Source: Alphaproteobacteria bacterium (lineage in GTDB: Bacteria > Pseudomonadota > Alphaproteobacteria > Ferrovibrionales > Ferrovibrionaceae). From it: a DNA stretch of 64,000 bases. Of the stretch, positions 1 to 12,284 are shown one piece after another. The notes below the pieces were generated by a model. That model made no database searches. It was not told where the DNA came from and worked only from the letters and a program-made list of their open reading frames with translations. Location: the NCBI GenBank assembly GCA_017307375.1, contig JAFKFH010000008.1, positions 1 to 64,000 of the forward strand, written 5' to 3'. Within the stretch, counting starts at the first letter, position 1. The number at the start of each line of letters is the position of its first letter. The position numbers and the translations under genes are program-made.

Positions 1-3000
1 GCGGTCAGCGTGCCGCTGCAGGTCAGCCCCGACAGCGTGCAGAACCCGGCCAGCCACTGGCTGCGCCCCTGCCCGTCATAGGCCAGCCCGCCGACATAGG
101 CCCGGCTGCCCCAGCGTTCCATCACCCAGCCCTGGCCGCCGCCGATCCCCGCCAGGTACCAGTAGCCGGTCTTCGCCGGCAGCGGCAGCGGGTTGGCCGC
201 CAGATAGGCCTGGCCCGGAACCGGGTTGCCGTTGACCAGGTCGCGTGCGTCCGACCCGAAGGCGATCGTGCCGCCGTCTCCCGACAGCGCCGGGCTCCAG
301 CTCGCCCCGTTGCCGGGGCCGCCCGTCGCCGTCTGCGTCACCAGGGCCGTCACCCCGCGCTCGACGTCACGCACGAAGACCTGCGCCAGCCCGTTGCCCG
401 CGAAGCCGGCCACCAGGTCGGTCGCCGCCGACCGGAACGCCACGAACCGGCCGTCGGCCGAGATCGCCGGATCGTCGCTGACCCCGTTCCCCGCCGTCAC
501 CGCCCGCAACGCCCCCGTCGCCACCTCGGCCAGCATCACCTGTCCGCCCGACACGAAGGCGATCCGGTCGGCCCGCGCCGTCAGCCGCGGCTTCGTGCCC
601 TGCCCGATCGTCCGGACCGAACTCGTGGTCATGTCGCGCAGCTGGACCTGGATTCCGTCGTCGAAGGCGACATAGCGGCCGTCCCAGGAGATCGACGGGT
701 TCTGGCCACTGCCGCTCGACACCGCCTCCAGCGCCCCGGTCTGCTCGTCCTTCCGCCAGATCCGCCTCTGCCCGGGGACCCCGAGGCCGAAGTTGGTCGC
801 CGCGCTCTCGAACGCCACGTAGCGGCCGTCCTGCGACAGCACCGGGTTGTCCGATGCGGCATTGCCGGCCACACCCGACGCGGTCACCGAGACCAGGTCG
901 GGTGCCGGCGTCACCGACGGGTTCAACGCCACCCGCGGATAGCCGAGGCCGGTCCGGTAAACCTGCCGCACCCCGCCGTTCGGCGTCGCACTCACCGCCG
1001 GCGCCTCCGAGGCGAAGGCGGCATGACGCCCGTCCGACGACACCGCCGGGCTCGTCGACGCGCCATCGGCGGCATTGGCCACCCCGCCGCCGGGGATCGC
1101 CGTCTGGCTCAGCCGGTCGCGATTACCCGACAGCGCCTGATAGCGCACGATGTCGCTGAAACCGTTGGCCGAGGCCGGGAAGATGTTCGTCGCCGCCGTC
1201 TCGAACACCATCTGACCGCCGTCCCACGACAGCGCCGAGCGGCCCGACCGCCCGTTGCCGCGCGCCCCATCCAGGCTCAACGATATCGCCGAGATCGCCA
1301 CCGGCGACCGCGGTGCATAGAAATCCATCCGGATAGCCGAGACATAACTCTGCCCGCCGCCGGTCGCGGTCAACATGACCGGCACCTGCGCCGCCCGCAC
1401 CAGCAGCGGGTAGATCGTATTCGACCAAGCCGCCCGTGAATCGACGCGAGCGTCGGCCGCAAGCGGCTGGACCGGCAGGTCCGGCGGCAGCGGCACGTCA
1501 TAGGCGAACGACACTGTCGCCGGATTGAAGGTCAGCCAGGACGGCAACGGCGCCCCGCTGGTCTGCGTCGCCGTGAACGTCAGGTTCTGCGGATCGGTGA
1601 AAGACGCGGCAAGCGACAGCGTGCCCGTACCGGAACCAACAGTCGCGGCGTTCTGGACCGATGTCACCGGCGTCGTCACGAAGGCCGGCGGCGGGGCTGG
1701 CGGAAGCATCGTGCCGCCGCCGCTGCCACCGTTGGCGGTAAAGCTGGCCGTGCATGAAATGCTATCCGACAGGGTCACCGTCAGCGGGCTGGACGTGCCC
1801 GAGCAGGAACCGCCCCATCCGGCAAATCCATAGCCTGCCGCAGGTGTGGCGGTAAGCACCATCGACTGGCCGGCAACCGCCTGCGCCGAACAGGTCGACC
1901 CGCAGTTCAGGCCGCCCACATTGCTGGTCACCGTCCCATTCGCCGGCGCGGTCATCGACAGGGTGTAGACGGCGCCAAAGAAGCGCGCCAGACGCCCATA
2001 AGTCGCATTCGATGCCCCGGCCGTGGTGGAGGAACCCGTGACCAGAATCTTGCCGTCCGTCAGCAAAGCCAATGCATAACCGCCCTGGTTGAGAAACGGA
2101 TTCGGCAGCGTCGGATCGATTGCGCCAGCGCTGGTCAGCCGTATCAGCCCGCCATAGGGCGTGTTCGTGGCACCCGCCGTCGAGAACCAGCCAGTGACCA
2201 ATATCCGGCCGTCACCCTGGACAACGAGGCCCTTGACCGTCGAGTTGAAGCTCGGATTGGCAAAACCGGTATCGAGCGCACCGTTCGCTTCGAGCCTCGC
2301 CATCCGGCCCCGCGCGGTCGACGCGACATTGGCAAAGGTTCCTCCGACCAGAATCTTGCCGTCGCCCTGGACGGCCAGCGTGTTGACGGCACCGTCGAAG
2401 GCGGGGTTGGAGAATCCGGTGTCCAACGTGCCGTCGGCATTCAGCCGGGCAAGATTGACATACGGCGAATTCGACGGCCCGGCGGTCGAGAACGTGCCGC
2501 CGACAAGCAGCTTGCCGCTGCTGGTGACGGCAATGCTGTTCACGTTGCCGCCGAAACCGCCGCCGAGATTGGGATTGGTGAACGTCGTGTCGACGGTGCC
2601 ACTGCTCGAATATCGGGCAACACCCTTGTAGGTCTGTCCACCGGCGGTCGTGAAACGGCCGCCGAACAGGATCGAGCCGTTGTCGTTGATCACGATCGTA
2701 TTGGTCGCATCGCCGAGCAGCGGATTGGCGAACCCGGTGTCGATCGATCCGTCGCTGTTCAGCCGCACCGCCCGGCTATAGCTGCTGCTCCCGACAGAGG
2801 AAAATTCACCGACGACAATGATCTTGCCGTCGGACTGAACGGCGATGGCGTAGACGCTGTTGTTGAAGGCGGGATTGGCAAATGTCGTGTCGAGCGACCC
2901 ATCGGCATTGAAGCGCGCGAGGCGGCCATAGGGCGTGTTGTTCGGGCCCGCCGTCGTGAAGGTACCGCCAACGAGGATCTTGCCGTCCGACTGCACGGCC

Positions 3001-3152
3001 ATCGACATCGCAAAACTGCCGACGTTCGGATTGTTGAAGCTGGTGTCGACCAGATCGATCGCGGCCACGGCCGGTGCAGGCACACCACCGGCCAGGAGGC
3101 CGGCGACAAAGGCCGAAACCACGACGCAAAGAAGGCGACCGATTTTCAGCAT
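1..3152 (-). CDS. Secreted multi-repeat beta-propeller protein (C-terminus outside window)
   Basis: One uninterrupted frame runs from ATG 3152 to the window edge, at least 1050 codons, so the C-terminus is missing. Residues 1-31 are a signal peptide (basic start, hydrophobic core, Ala-rich cleavage region). Residues about 35-395 hold about seven repeats with the core AVQSDGKILVGGTF followed by ADGSLDTTF, the delta-60 repeat (DUF5122) pattern. Residues about 400-465 match the divergent InlB-type B-repeat (APANGTV, cysteine pair, GYGFAGWGGSC). A short Ig-like stretch (GAPLPSWLTFNPATV) follows. Residues about 610-975 contain at least six copies of an SxDGRxVAFxS motif typical of TolB/PD40 propeller blades. 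It is probably an exported surface or secreted binding protein, function unknown. No good ribosome site precedes the start, so the exact start is less sure than the frame. Confidence 0.8.
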   Translation of the reverse strand, partial: MLKIGRLLCVVVSAFVAGLLAGGVPAPAVAAIDLVDTSFNNPNVGSFAMSMAVQSDGKILVGGTFTTAGPNNTPYGRLARFNADGSLDTTFANPAFNNSVYAIAVQSDGKIIVVGEFSSVGSSSYSRAVRLNSDGSIDTGFANPLLGDATNTIVINDNGSILFGGRFTTAGGQTYKGVARYSSSGTVDTTFTNPNLGGGFGGNVNSIAVTSSGKLLVGGTFSTAGPSNSPYVNLARLNADGTLDTGFSNPAFDGAVNTLAVQGDGKILVGGTFANVASTARGRMARLEANGALDTGFANPSFNSTVKGLVVQGDGRILVTGWFSTAGATNTPYGGLIRLTSAGAIDPTLPNPFLNQGGYALALLTDGKILVTGSSTTAGASNATYGRLARFFGAVYTLSMTAPANGTVTSNVGGLNCGSTCSAQAVAGQSMVLTATPAAGYGFAGWGGSCSGTSSPLTVTLSDSISCTASFTANGGSGGGTMLPPAPPPAFVTTPVTSVQNAATVGSGTGTLSLAASFTDPQNLTFTATQTSGAPLPSWLTFNPATVSFAYDVPLPPDLPVQPLAADARVDSRAAWSNTIYPLLVRAAQVPVMLTATGGGQSYVSAIRMDFYAPRSPVAISAISLSLDGARGNGRSGRSALSWDGGQMVFETAATNIFPASANGFSDIVRYQALSGNRDRLSQTAIPGGGVANAADGASTSPAVSSDGRHAAFASEAPAVSATPNGGVRQVYRTGLGYPRVALNPSVTPAPDLVSVTASGVAGNAASDNPVLSQDGRYVAFESAATNFGLGVPGQRRIWRKDEQTGALEAVSSGSGQNPSISWDGRYVAFDDGIQVQLRDMTTSSVRTIGQGTKPRLTARADRIAFVSGGQVMLAEVATGALRAVTAGNGVSDDPAISADGRFVAFRSAATDLVAGFAGNGLAQVFVRDVERGVTALVTQTATGGPGNGASWSPALSGDGGTIAFGSDARDLVNGNPVPGQAYLAANPLPLPAKTGYWYLAGIGGGQGWVMERWGSRAYVGGLAYDGQGRSQWLAGFCTLSGLTCSGTLT

Positions 3153-3294
3153 GGGGCCCGGGCCAAAGTTGCAACTGCCGGGCGCCGACGGTAGGCGGAT
3201 ATCGAAAATGCCTCAAAAAGATTCTAATTAAATGCTACGTAATAATATTGTTCTCCCGCCGATTGATGTGGAGCAGCGCAAGTCGTTCCCGACC
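3153..3294 (-). promoter_or_regulatory. AT-rich gap, possible promoter of the secreted propeller gene
   Basis: The gap between the efflux channel gene and the propeller gene contains a clearly AT-rich patch (about 3200-3255) in an otherwise GC-rich window. That fits a promoter reading leftward into the propeller gene. I could not define convincing -35/-10 boxes. Confidence 0.3.
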
Positions 3295-4704
3295 TCAGCT
3301 CCCGGCCCATCCGCCCCCCAAAGCCTCGATCAGTTGCACCGAGGCGACCAGCCGGCGGTTCTGTACCGCCAGCGCCGCGCGTTCGTTCGACAGGGTCTGG
3401 GCCTGGATGACCAGGACGTTCAGATAGCTGACGGTGCCGGCCCGGTACTGGTTGATCGTCAGTTCTTCCGACCGCCGCGCCGAGGTCACCGCCAGATTCT
3501 GCACTACCGCCTCGCGCTCCAGCACGGTCAGCGTCGACAAGGCGGTCTCGACCTCCTGGAACGCAGTCAGCACCGTATTGCGATAGGTCGCGATCGTCGC
3601 GTCGTAGTTTGCCCTGGCCTGGGCGGTCTGGGCGGCGGTCGCCCCGCCGTTGAACAGGGTCTGCGACAGCGCGGCGCCGACCGACCAGACGCGGGCCGGC
3701 AGGTCCCACCAGGTCGCCAGGCTGGTGCCGACCAGCGCACCGCTGGCGCTGAGCGAGATCTGCGGATAGTAGCCGGCCAGCGCCACCCCGATCTGGGCAT
3801 TGGCGGCCGCCATCCGTCGCTCGGCGGCCCCGACATCGGGTCGCCGTTCCAGCAGCGACGAAGGGACGTCGACCGGCAGCCGCGCCGGCACGTCTGGAAG
3901 CGTGCCGGGCCCCAGGCTGAAGGTCGAGGCCGGTTCGCCCAGCAGCAGCGCGATCGCATGTTCGAGCTGGGCGCGCGTCGCCTGCATGTCGATCGCCTGC
4001 GCCTCGGTCGAGCGCAACTGGGTCTCGGCCTGCGCGATGTCGGCGGGCGACGCGGTGCCCACCGCGTACTGGTTCTGCACCAGTTGCACCTGGCGGCGAT
4101 AGGCATCCGCGGTTGAACTCAGCAGGTCGTAGGTCGCCTCGGCATAGCGCAACGACAGGTAGTTCTGCACCAGCGCCGACTGGGCCGACAGCGTCGCCGC
4201 GGCCAGGTCGGCGGCACTCGCCTCCGTCGTCGCATCCGCCGCCTCGATCGAGCGGCGCACGTCCCCCCAGATGTCGGGTACCCAGGAGGCGCTCAGCGAT
4301 CCCTGGCTTGCCGAGGTGCGGCCGGCCCGGCTGGCGGCACTGTTGCCGCCGCTGGTCTGTCCGGTCGAGGTATTGGCCCCGGCCCCGAGGACCGGATAGA
4401 GGTTGGCGCGGGCGCCGGCCGCCGCCGCTTCGGCAGCCCGATAGCGCGCTTCGAAGATCTTGAGGTTCTGGTTCGATGCGACGACCCGCGGCATCAGCCG
4501 GTTCAGCGTCTCGTCGCCATAGAGTTCCCACCAGGCCCCGCGGTCCTTCAGGTCCTGCGGCTCCGCCGGCTTCCACGGCCCCATCTCCTTGAACTCGGAC
4601 GGGGTTGCGACCGGCGGGCGGCTGTAATCGGGTCCGATCGTGCAGGCCGACAGGGCCAGCAGCAGCAGCAGGCCCGGACCGGTGGGCAGATCAACGCGCG
4701 GCAT
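3295..4704 (-). CDS. Outer-membrane efflux channel lipoprotein (NodT/OprM family)
   Basis: 469-residue TolC-like outer-membrane factor that completes the RND pump encoded just upstream. The N-terminus has a lipoprotein signal with lipobox LSAC, followed by [10 protein letters not shown], a hallmark of the NodT/OprM family. Two OEP repeats follow, and the length is normal for the family. The ATG at 4704 is preferred because GGGAG lies just upstream; a TTG at 4716 in the same frame is an alternative. The start lies inside the 3' end of the preceding RND gene (14-nt overlap), so the two are translationally coupled. It is the last gene of the four-gene efflux operon. Confidence 0.92.
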   Translation of the reverse strand: MPRVDLPTGPGLLLLLALSACTIGPDYSRPPVATPSEFKEMGPWKPAEPQDLKDRGAWWELYGDETLNRLMPRVVASNQNLKIFEARYRAAEAAAAGARANLYPVLGAGANTSTGQTSGGNSAASRAGRTSASQGSLSASWVPDIWGDVRRSIEAADATTEASAADLAAATLSAQSALVQNYLSLRYAEATYDLLSSTADAYRRQVQLVQNQYAVGTASPADIAQAETQLRSTEAQAIDMQATRAQLEHAIALLLGEPASTFSLGPGTLPDVPARLPVDVPSSLLERRPDVGAAERRMAAANAQIGVALAGYYPQISLSASGALVGTSLATWWDLPARVWSVGAALSQTLFNGGATAAQTAQARANYDATIATYRNTVLTAFQEVETALSTLTVLEREAVVQNLAVTSARRSEELTINQYRAGTVSYLNVLVIQAQTLSNERAALAVQNRRLVASVQLIEALGGGWAGS

Positions 4705-7700
4705 CGGCACTCCCAAGATGATGGCGGCTGCGGCCGTGCCAGCGCTGGCGCAGACGTTCGAGCTGCAGGTAGATCACCGGCGTGGTGTAGAGGGTGAGGA
4801 TCTGGCTGACGATCAGGCCGCCGACGATGGTGATGCCGAGCGGGTGGCGCAGTTCGGCCCCCTCGCCGCCCCCAATCGCCAGCGGGACGGCACCGAGCAG
4901 GGCGGCCAGCGTCGTCATCATGATCGGGCGGAAGCGCAGCAGGCAGGCCTGGGTGATCGCATCCCGTGGCGTCATGCCGTGTTCGCGTTCGGCCACCAGC
5001 GCGAAATCGATCATCATGATCGCGTTCTTCTTGACGATGCCGATCAGCAGGAACACGCCGATCAGCGCGATGATCGAGAATTCGTAGCCGGTCAGCAGCA
5101 GGCCGAGGATCGCACCCACCCCGGCCGAGGGCAGCGTCGACAGGATGGTCAGCGGATGGATGTAGCTTTCATAGAGGATGCCCAGCACCAGATACATCGT
5201 GACCAGGGCGGCCAGGATCAGCCATGGCTGGCTGGACAGCGACTGCTGATAGGTTCGCGCGGTGCCCTGGAAGCCGCCATGGATCGAAACCGGCACGCCG
5301 ATGCGCGTCATCGTCTCGTCGATCGCCCGCACCGCGTCGGACAGCACGTAGCCCGGCGCCAGGTTGAACGAGAAGGTCGTCGCCGCGAACTGCGACTGGT
5401 GGTTCACCGACAGGGCCGCCGGGGTCTGCACCACCCTGGTGAAGGCCGCGAGCGGCACGGTCGTGCCCGACGCGGTCTTGACCCGGATGTCGTTGAGCCC
5501 GTCGGGTGACTGCCAGTATTGCGGCGCCACCTCCATGACCACGCGGTACTGGTTGATCGGGGTGAAGATGGTCGAGACCTGGCGCTGGCCGAAGGCATCG
5601 TAGAGCGCCTGGTCGAGCAGCCGCGGCGTCACGCCCAGGCGGGCCGCCGTCGCCCGGTCGATATCGAGCGACACCTGGAGTCCGCGGTCCTGCTGGTCAG
5701 ACGACACGTCGGCGATCTCGGGCAGCGTGCCCAGCGCCTCGACGACCCGCGGGCCCCAGGTCCGCAATTCGTTCAGGTCGTCGCCGAGCAGGGTGTACTG
5801 GTACTGGGCGTTGCCCTGTCGGCCGCCGATGCGCAGGTCCTGTTGCGCGACCAGGTAGGCCGAGGCGCCCGGCACGGCCTGAAGCTTGGGGCGCAGGCGG
5901 GCGATCACCTGGTCGGCGCTTTCCTTGCGCTCGGACAACGGCTTGAGATCGATGAACATCGAACCGGAGTTGCGCTGCCCGCCACCGGTAAAGCCGGAAA
6001 CTTCGGCCACGGCGGGATCCCGGCGGACGATATCGACATAGACGGCAAGCTTCTGCTGCATCGCCTGGAACGAAATGCCCTGGCCACCGACGATGAACCC
6101 CGAAAGCCGACCAGTATCCTGCTGGGGTGCCAGCGATTTCGGGACGATGGTGTAGAGATGGACGTTGAGGCCGATGGTCGCAACCAGCATCACCAGCATC
6201 AGCCAGCCATGGCGCAAGGCCCAGCCCAGGGTGATCTCGTAGCCACGCAGCATCCGCTCGAAGATCCAGGCCCCGAAACGCGCCAGCCGGCCCTGGCTGC
6301 GCGGCTCGGTCCGGCGCAGCAGCCTGGCGCACATCATCGGCGTGGTGGTCAGCGAGACCACGAGCGAGACGAGGATCGCCACCGACAGGGTCACGGCGAA
6401 TTCGCGAAACAGCCGCCCGACGATGCCGCCCATCAGCAGGATCGGGATGAACACCGCGATCAGCGACAGGCTCATCGCCAGCACGGTGAAGCCGACCTCG
6501 CGGGCGCCGAGCAACGCGGCCTTGGCGGGCTTCATGCCGTTCTCGACATGGCGGATGACGTTCTCGAGCACGACGATCGCGTCGTCGACGACGAAGCCGG
6601 TGGCGACCGTCAATGCCATCAGCGACAGGTTGTTCAGGCTGTAGCCGAGCAGGTACATCGCCGCGAACGTGCCGATCAGCGAGATCATCACCGCGACCGA
6701 GGGGATCAGCGCGGCGCGCGGCTCGCGCAGGAAGGCGAAGACGACGAGGATGACGAGGCCGATGGCGATGGCCAGGGTATGGCCGAGATCGGTGATCGAG
6801 GCACGGATCGTCGTCGTCCGGTCCATCAGCACGCGCACGTCGATAGACGCTGGCAGGGCCGCCTGCAGTTCGGGCAGCAGGGCGCGCACCCGGTCGACCG
6901 TCTCGATGATGTTGGCGCCGGGGGCACGGTTGATCTGCACCAGCACCGACGGCTTGCCGTTCGACATGCCGGCGTTGCGCAGGTCCTGAACCGAATCCTG
7001 GACGTCGGCAACATCGGACAGCCGCACCGGCGCGCCGTTGCGATAGGCGACGACCAGCGGCCGATATTCCGCGGCCCGCGTCATCTGGTCGTTCGAATAG
7101 ATCTGCCAGCGGCGGTCGGAGCGTTCGACGACGCCTTTCGGGCGGTTCGAGTTCGAATTCGTGATCGCCGTGCGGACATCGGCCAGCCCGATGCCGTACT
7201 GGGCCAGGGCACGCGGGTTCAGTTCGACCCGCACCGCCGGCGAGGACGAGCCCGAGACCGAGACCTGGCCCACCCCGGAGATCTGCGACAGCGTCTGCAC
7301 CAGGATGTTGGAGGCGGCGTCGTAGATCTGGCCCTTGTCCAGGATGTCCGAGGTCAGCGACAGGATCAGCACCGGGGCATCGGCCGGGTTGACCTTGCGA
7401 TAGCTCGGGTTGTTGGGCAGGTTCGACGGCAGGTCGACACGGGCGGCGTTGATCGCCGCCTGCACGTCGCGGGCCGCGCCGTCGATATCGCGCGACAGGT
7501 CGAACTGCAGGATGATCCGGGTCGAGCCGAGCGAGGAGGACGACGTCATCTCGCTGACGCCGGCGATGCGGCCGAGCTGGCGTTCGAGCGGCGTGGCCAC
7601 CGTCGCCGCCATGGTTTCCGGCGCCGCCCCGGCCAGCGAGGCGGAGACGACGATCGTCGGGAAGTCGACCTGCGGCAGCGGCGAGACCGCCAGCAGCCGC

Positions 7701-7786
7701 AGCGCGGCGAGGCCGGCCAACACCAGCCCGAGCGACAGCAGGGTGGTCGCCACCGGCCGGCGGATGAAGGGACCGGAAAGGTTCAC
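4691..7786 (-). CDS. mdtC: RND efflux pump inner-membrane subunit, MdtC-like
   Basis: 1031-residue proton-driven RND exporter of the HAE1 family. The first transmembrane helix is followed by a large periplasmic loop, and this pattern repeats in the second half. The proton-relay aspartates lie in [13 protein letters not shown] near residue 400, and the relay lysine in [13 protein letters not shown] near residue 918. The start ATG overlaps the stop of the preceding RND gene as ATGA. Two different RND subunits in a row, preceded by one adaptor, is the MdtABC arrangement (heteromeric pump for bile salts, novobiocin and metals in enterobacteria). The substrate here is unknown, and the B/C assignment follows gene order only. 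Confidence 0.9.
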   Translation of the reverse strand: MNLSGPFIRRPVATTLLSLGLVLAGLAALRLLAVSPLPQVDFPTIVVSASLAGAAPETMAATVATPLERQLGRIAGVSEMTSSSSLGSTRIILQFDLSRDIDGAARDVQAAINAARVDLPSNLPNNPSYRKVNPADAPVLILSLTSDILDKGQIYDAASNILVQTLSQISGVGQVSVSGSSSPAVRVELNPRALAQYGIGLADVRTAITNSNSNRPKGVVERSDRRWQIYSNDQMTRAAEYRPLVVAYRNGAPVRLSDVADVQDSVQDLRNAGMSNGKPSVLVQINRAPGANIIETVDRVRALLPELQAALPASIDVRVLMDRTTTIRASITDLGHTLAIAIGLVILVVFAFLREPRAALIPSVAVMISLIGTFAAMYLLGYSLNNLSLMALTVATGFVVDDAIVVLENVIRHVENGMKPAKAALLGAREVGFTVLAMSLSLIAVFIPILLMGGIVGRLFREFAVTLSVAILVSLVVSLTTTPMMCARLLRRTEPRSQGRLARFGAWIFERMLRGYEITLGWALRHGWLMLVMLVATIGLNVHLYTIVPKSLAPQQDTGRLSGFIVGGQGISFQAMQQKLAVYVDIVRRDPAVAEVSGFTGGGQRNSGSMFIDLKPLSERKESADQVIARLRPKLQAVPGASAYLVAQQDLRIGGRQGNAQYQYTLLGDDLNELRTWGPRVVEALGTLPEIADVSSDQQDRGLQVSLDIDRATAARLGVTPRLLDQALYDAFGQRQVSTIFTPINQYRVVMEVAPQYWQSPDGLNDIRVKTASGTTVPLAAFTRVVQTPAALSVNHQSQFAATTFSFNLAPGYVLSDAVRAIDETMTRIGVPVSIHGGFQGTARTYQQSLSSQPWLILAALVTMYLVLGILYESYIHPLTILSTLPSAGVGAILGLLLTGYEFSIIALIGVFLLIGIVKKNAIMMIDFALVAEREHGMTPRDAITQACLLRFRPIMMTTLAALLGAVPLAIGGGEGAELRHPLGITIVGGLIVSQILTLYTTPVIYLQLERLRQRWHGRSRHHLGSADAAR

Positions 7787-10700
7787 GGCATCGCCTCCGC
7801 CTCGTCCGGGTCGTCCTCGTCCGGCCGCCGGAACCGCGCAGCCAGGCGGTCGAAGCCGAGATAGATCACCGGCGTCGTGAACAGCGTCAGCAGCTGGCTG
7901 ACGATCAGGCCGCCGATGATCGTCACCCCGAGCGGCTGGCGCAGTTCCGCACCGACCCCGCCGGACATGACCAGCGGCAGCGCGCCGAACATCGCGGCGA
8001 AGGTCGTCATCAGGATCGGCCGCAGGCGCAGCAGGCAGGCCTGGTGGATCGCCTCGCGCGGGCTTCTGCCTTCGTTGCGTTCGGCATCCAGCGCGAAGTC
8101 GATCATCATGATCGCATTCTTTTTGACGATGCCGATCAGCAGCACGATGCCGATCAGGCCGATCACGTCGAGATCCATGCCGACGATCTCGAGCGCGAGC
8201 AGCGCGCCGACGCCTGCCGAAGGCAGGGTCGACAGGATGGTCACCGGATGGATGAAGCTTTCGTAGAGCACGCCCAGCACGATGTACATGGTGACGATCG
8301 CGGCGACGATCAGCCAGACCTCGTTCGACAGCGAGGTCTCGAACGCGGCCGCGGTACCCTGCATGCGGATCTGGGTGGTGATCGGCATGTTGAGTTCGGC
8401 CGCCGTCTCGCGGATCGCCTTCACCGCGGCGCCAAGCGACGAATGCGCGGCGACGTCGAACGAGACCGTCGTCGCCGTCAGCTGGCTGAAATGGTCGATG
8501 GTCAGCGGCGCCGCCCGCTCGGAAATCGTCGCGATGGTCGACAGCTTGACCTGCGCCCCCCCGGTGCCGGGTACATAGATCTGCTGGAACGAGTCGAGGC
8601 CCAGCTGCTGGCCGGGATCGGCCTCGAGGATCACGCGATACTGGCTGGCCTGGGTGAAGATCGTCGAGACGATGCGCTGGCCGAAGGCGTTGTAGAGCGC
8701 ATTGTTGACCGCCGCCGGGGTGACGCCGAGCCGCGCCGCCGTGGTCCGGTCGACCTCGACATAGGCGGCGAGGCCATTGGGGCGCAGTTCGCTCGAGACA
8801 TGCGCCAGCTCATGCCGATGCGACAGCCGTTCGACCAGTCGCGGCACCCAGTCGTTCAACCTGACGGGGTCGCCGTCGACGACGATGAACTGATAGGCGG
8901 CGCGCCCGATATGGTCGTCGATCGTCAGGTCCTGGACCGGCTGCAAGGCCAGGGCGATCCCCTCGACCTGCGCCGTGCTGCGCTGTAGCCGCGCGATGAC
9001 GGCCTCGGCGCCGTCGCGCTGGCCGAACGGCTTCAGGTTGATCAGCATGCGGCCGGAATTGAGGGTCGGGTTGGTGCCGTCGACGCCGATGAACGAGGTC
9101 AGGCTGTCGACCGCCGGATCCTGCAGCACCACGTCGGCCAGCGCCTGCTGGCGTTCGGCCATCGCCGTGAACGAGATCGACTGGCGCGCATCCGATAGCC
9201 CCTGGATCAGGCCGGTGTCCTGTTGGGGAAAGAAGCCCTTCGGCACGAGGATGTAAAGGAACACCGACAGCGCCAGCGTCGCCACCGCGATGACCAGCAT
9301 CAGCGGCTGGCGGTCGAGCACCCAGACCAGCGAGCGGTCGTAGCCCCGGATCACCGCATCCCAGCCGCGCTCGGTGGCGCGGCCGATTGCGCCCAGCCGG
9401 CGATGGCTGTCGTTCTTCAGCAGCTTGGCGCACATCATCGGCGTCAGCGTCAGCGAGACGACCGCAGACACCAGGATCGTCACCGCCAGCGTGATGGCGA
9501 ACTCGCGGAACAGCCGGCCGACCACGTCGGCCATGAACAACAGCGGGATCAGCACCGCGATCAGCGACACCGTCAGCGAGATGATGGTGAAGCCGATCTG
9601 CCCCGCGCCCTTGAGCGCCGCATCGAGGGGCTTCTCGCCCTCCTCGATATAGCGGGCGATGTTCTCGATCATCACGATCGCGTCGTCGACGACGAAGCCG
9701 GTCGCGATGGTCAGGGCCATCAGGCTGAGGTTGTTCAGGCTGAAACCCGCGAGATACATGATGCCGAAGGTGCCGACCAGCGACAGCGGCACCGCGACCG
9801 ACGGGATGATCGTCGCCGTCAGGTTGCGCAGGAAGATGAACATCACCAGCACCACCAGGCCGACGGCCAGCACCAGTTCGAACTGCGTATCCTTGATCGC
9901 GGCCCGGATGGTGGTGGTACGGTCGGTCAGCACCTTGATCTCGACCGAGGCCGGCAGCGATTGCCGCAGCTGCGGCAGCAGTTGCTGGATCCGGTCGACC
10001 ACCTCGATCACATTGGCGCGCGGCTGGCGCTGGACGTTGAGGATGACGGCCGGCTCGCGGTTGGCCCAGGCGGCCAGCCGATTGTTCTCCCCGCCCTCGA
10101 TCACCTGGGCCACGTCGCTCAGCACGATCGGGGCGCCGTTGCGATAGGCGACGATCATCGCCGCGTAGTCGGCGGCCGAGCGCAACTGGTCGTTGGCGTC
10201 GATGGTGAAGGCCCGGTTCGGCCCGTCGAAACCGCCCTTGGCCTGGTTGACGTTGTTGTTGGTGATCGCCGTACGCAGATCTTCGAGGCTGAGGCCATAG
10301 GAGGCCAGCGCGGTCATGTTGGCCTGGATCCTGACGGCAGGTCGCTGGCCGCCGCTGATCGATACCAGCCCGACGCCGGTCACCTGGGCGATCTTCTGGG
10401 CGACGCGGGTGTCGGCGAGGTCCTGGATCTGGGGCAGCGTCAGGCTGCGCGAGGTCAGCGCCAGGGTCAGGATCGGCGCATCGGCCGGGTTGACCTTGTT
10501 GTAGATCGGCGGCGACGGCAGATCGGACGGCAGGAAGGTGCCCGCGGCATTGATCGCGGCCTGGACCTGCTGCTCGGCAATGTCGATGGCGAGGTCGAGA
10601 TTGAACTGCAGCGTCACGACCGATGCGCCGCCCGAGGACGTCGACGTCATCTGGTTCAATCCGGGCATCTGGCCGAGCTGGCGTTCGAGCGGCGCGGTCA

Positions 10701-10887
10701 CCGTCGTCGCCATCACGTCGGGGCTGGCTCCCGGATACAGTGTGACGATCTGGATCGTCGGGTAGTCCACCTCCGGCAGCGCCGACAGCGGCAGCATGCG
10801 ATAGGCGATACCGCCGGTCAGGAGGATCGCGAGCATCATCAGCGTCGTCGCGACCGGCCGAAGGATGAAGAGGCGCGACGGGTTCAT
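7783..10887 (-). CDS. mdtB: RND efflux pump inner-membrane subunit, MdtB-like
   Basis: 1034-residue RND transporter, clearly paralogous to the next gene (same IRRPVATT-like start, same domain order) but not identical to it. The relay motifs are complete: [13 protein letters not shown] near residue 400 and [13 protein letters not shown] near residue 922. The start overlaps the adaptor gene's stop by 4 nt (ATGA), and its own stop overlaps the start of the following RND gene. The C-terminus is short and acidic ([13 protein letters not shown]). It is expected to form a mixed trimer with the MdtC-like protein. Confidence 0.9.
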   Translation of the reverse strand: MNPSRLFILRPVATTLMMLAILLTGGIAYRMLPLSALPEVDYPTIQIVTLYPGASPDVMATTVTAPLERQLGQMPGLNQMTSTSSGGASVVTLQFNLDLAIDIAEQQVQAAINAAGTFLPSDLPSPPIYNKVNPADAPILTLALTSRSLTLPQIQDLADTRVAQKIAQVTGVGLVSISGGQRPAVRIQANMTALASYGLSLEDLRTAITNNNVNQAKGGFDGPNRAFTIDANDQLRSAADYAAMIVAYRNGAPIVLSDVAQVIEGGENNRLAAWANREPAVILNVQRQPRANVIEVVDRIQQLLPQLRQSLPASVEIKVLTDRTTTIRAAIKDTQFELVLAVGLVVLVMFIFLRNLTATIIPSVAVPLSLVGTFGIMYLAGFSLNNLSLMALTIATGFVVDDAIVMIENIARYIEEGEKPLDAALKGAGQIGFTIISLTVSLIAVLIPLLFMADVVGRLFREFAITLAVTILVSAVVSLTLTPMMCAKLLKNDSHRRLGAIGRATERGWDAVIRGYDRSLVWVLDRQPLMLVIAVATLALSVFLYILVPKGFFPQQDTGLIQGLSDARQSISFTAMAERQQALADVVLQDPAVDSLTSFIGVDGTNPTLNSGRMLINLKPFGQRDGAEAVIARLQRSTAQVEGIALALQPVQDLTIDDHIGRAAYQFIVVDGDPVRLNDWVPRLVERLSHRHELAHVSSELRPNGLAAYVEVDRTTAARLGVTPAAVNNALYNAFGQRIVSTIFTQASQYRVILEADPGQQLGLDSFQQIYVPGTGGAQVKLSTIATISERAAPLTIDHFSQLTATTVSFDVAAHSSLGAAVKAIRETAAELNMPITTQIRMQGTAAAFETSLSNEVWLIVAAIVTMYIVLGVLYESFIHPVTILSTLPSAGVGALLALEIVGMDLDVIGLIGIVLLIGIVKKNAIMMIDFALDAERNEGRSPREAIHQACLLRLRPILMTTFAAMFGALPLVMSGGVGAELRQPLGVTIIGGLIVSQLLTLFTTPVIYLGFDRLAARFRRPDEDDPDEAEAMP

Positions 10888-12284
10888 CCGCCGCTGTTCC
10901 CGCTGCCGGCCTGGTTCTGGCGCGGGCGCTGCGGCTGTTGCTGGTTGCCGGGCGGCGGCCCCTGCCCGTCCGGGGCGCGGCGCGGGCGCTGCGGGTTGGC
11001 CAACTGTTCGCCGGCTGCGGCGGCGGGTGCCTCGCCCGGCGGTGCGGCAACCGTCACCGGCGTGCCTTCGCGCAGCCGGTCGCCGCCATCGGTGACGACC
11101 TGGTCGCCCGGTTGCAAGCCGGTCTCGATGATCGTGCGGTTGCCCTCGAGCGGACCGAGCGTAACCTGGCGGACCGCGATGCGGCTCTCCGGCGTGATCG
11201 CATAGACGAAGGCGTTCTGCCCCGCGCGCTGGATTGCCGCCGTCGGGATGACCGTGGCGCCCCGGCGGACGTCGAGCAACAGGCGAATGTTGACGAACTG
11301 GTTGGGGAAAAGCGCCCCGTCGTCATTGGGAAACTCGGCCTTCAGCTTGACCGTGCCGGTGGTGGCATCGATCTGGTTGTCGATGGTCACGAGCCTGCCC
11401 GAGGCGAGCTTGTTGGCCTGCGACCGGTCGAATGCCTGGACCGGCACCTCGGTCCCCTCGCGCATGCGCCGGGTGACGGCCGGCAGGCTGTCTTCCGGGA
11501 TGGTGAAGATGACGCTGATCGGGGTCACCTGGGTGATCGTCGCCAGACCGTTGGTATCGCCGGCCTTGACGATGTTGCCGGCGTCGACCGCGCGCAGGCC
11601 GATGCGGCCGGTGATCGGCGCGGTGATCCGGGCATAGCTCAGCTGCAGCTTCGCATTGTCGACCTGGCCCTTGTCGACCTTGACCGTGCCCTCGTACTGG
11701 CGGACCAGCGCCTCCTGGGTGTCGACCTGCTGCTTGGCGATCGAATCCTGCTTGAACAGCGTGCGGTAACGCTGCAGGTCGATCCGGGCATTGTCGAGCA
11801 GGGCCGAATCCCGGGCCAGTTGTCCTTCGGCCTGTTCCAGCTGGGCCTGATAGGGTCGGGGGTCGATCTCGGCCAGCAGGTCACCGGCCTTGACCACCTG
11901 GCCTTCCGAGAACAGGACACGCATCAACTGCCCGTCGACGCGCGAGCGCACCGTCACGGTGTTTGCCGCCGCGACCGAGCCGATCGCCTTCAGCCAGATC
12001 TGCATATCGGCGGTCTGCGCCCTTGTCGCGACCACGGGGGTCGGCCGGGCCGGGCCGGCGGCGCCCGGTCCTCCCGGTCCGCCGGCACGCGGCGGCCCCC
12101 CGGTCGGCGGCGCTGCTGCACCCGCCGCCGGCGGCACCGCGTCGGTTCGCATGCGATAGTAGTAGTAGCCGCCGGCCGCGAGTCCGGCGAAGCAGATGAT
12201 CCACAGCAGGATCGCCCATGGCCGCCACCTGCGGCGGACCGGACTCGGGCCGGACTTCGGATCGGGATCGGACAGACCGGCCAT
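10884..12284 (-). CDS. mdtA: RND periplasmic adaptor (membrane fusion protein), MdtA-like
   Basis: 466-residue adaptor that bridges the RND subunits and the outer-membrane channel. One transmembrane anchor spans residues 23-43, followed by a long Pro/Gly/Ala linker (about 50-85). The lipoyl/hairpin region includes [33 protein letters not shown]-type sequence, and a beta-barrel and membrane-proximal domain ending in [18 protein letters not shown] follow. The last 40 residues are a Gln/Pro/Arg-rich tail not needed for the fold. I chose ATG 12284 because the residues before it in the same frame are unlike the family and AGCGAG lies upstream. The frame is open to 12458, so a longer form cannot be excluded. 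First gene of the efflux operon. Confidence 0.88.
   Translation of the reverse strand: MAGLSDPDPKSGPSPVRRRWRPWAILLWIICFAGLAAGGYYYYRMRTDAVPPAAGAAAPPTGGPPRAGGPGGPGAAGPARPTPVVATRAQTADMQIWLKAIGSVAAANTVTVRSRVDGQLMRVLFSEGQVVKAGDLLAEIDPRPYQAQLEQAEGQLARDSALLDNARIDLQRYRTLFKQDSIAKQQVDTQEALVRQYEGTVKVDKGQVDNAKLQLSYARITAPITGRIGLRAVDAGNIVKAGDTNGLATITQVTPISVIFTIPEDSLPAVTRRMREGTEVPVQAFDRSQANKLASGRLVTIDNQIDATTGTVKLKAEFPNDDGALFPNQFVNIRLLLDVRRGATVIPTAAIQRAGQNAFVYAITPESRIAVRQVTLGPLEGNRTIIETGLQPGDQVVTDGGDRLREGTPVTVAAPPGEAPAAAAGEQLANPQRPRRAPDGQGPPPGNQQQPQRPRQNQAGSGNSGG

Noticed and set aside
5519-7864. A 781-codon open frame on the plus strand inside the RND genes
   Set aside because: Antisense shadow of strongly GC-biased coding DNA; low-complexity Arg/Gly/His/Gln composition, no domain, and both RND frames are intact.
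9223-11205. A 660-codon plus-strand open frame across the MdtB-like gene
   Set aside because: Same shadow effect; composition unlike a protein and no start context.
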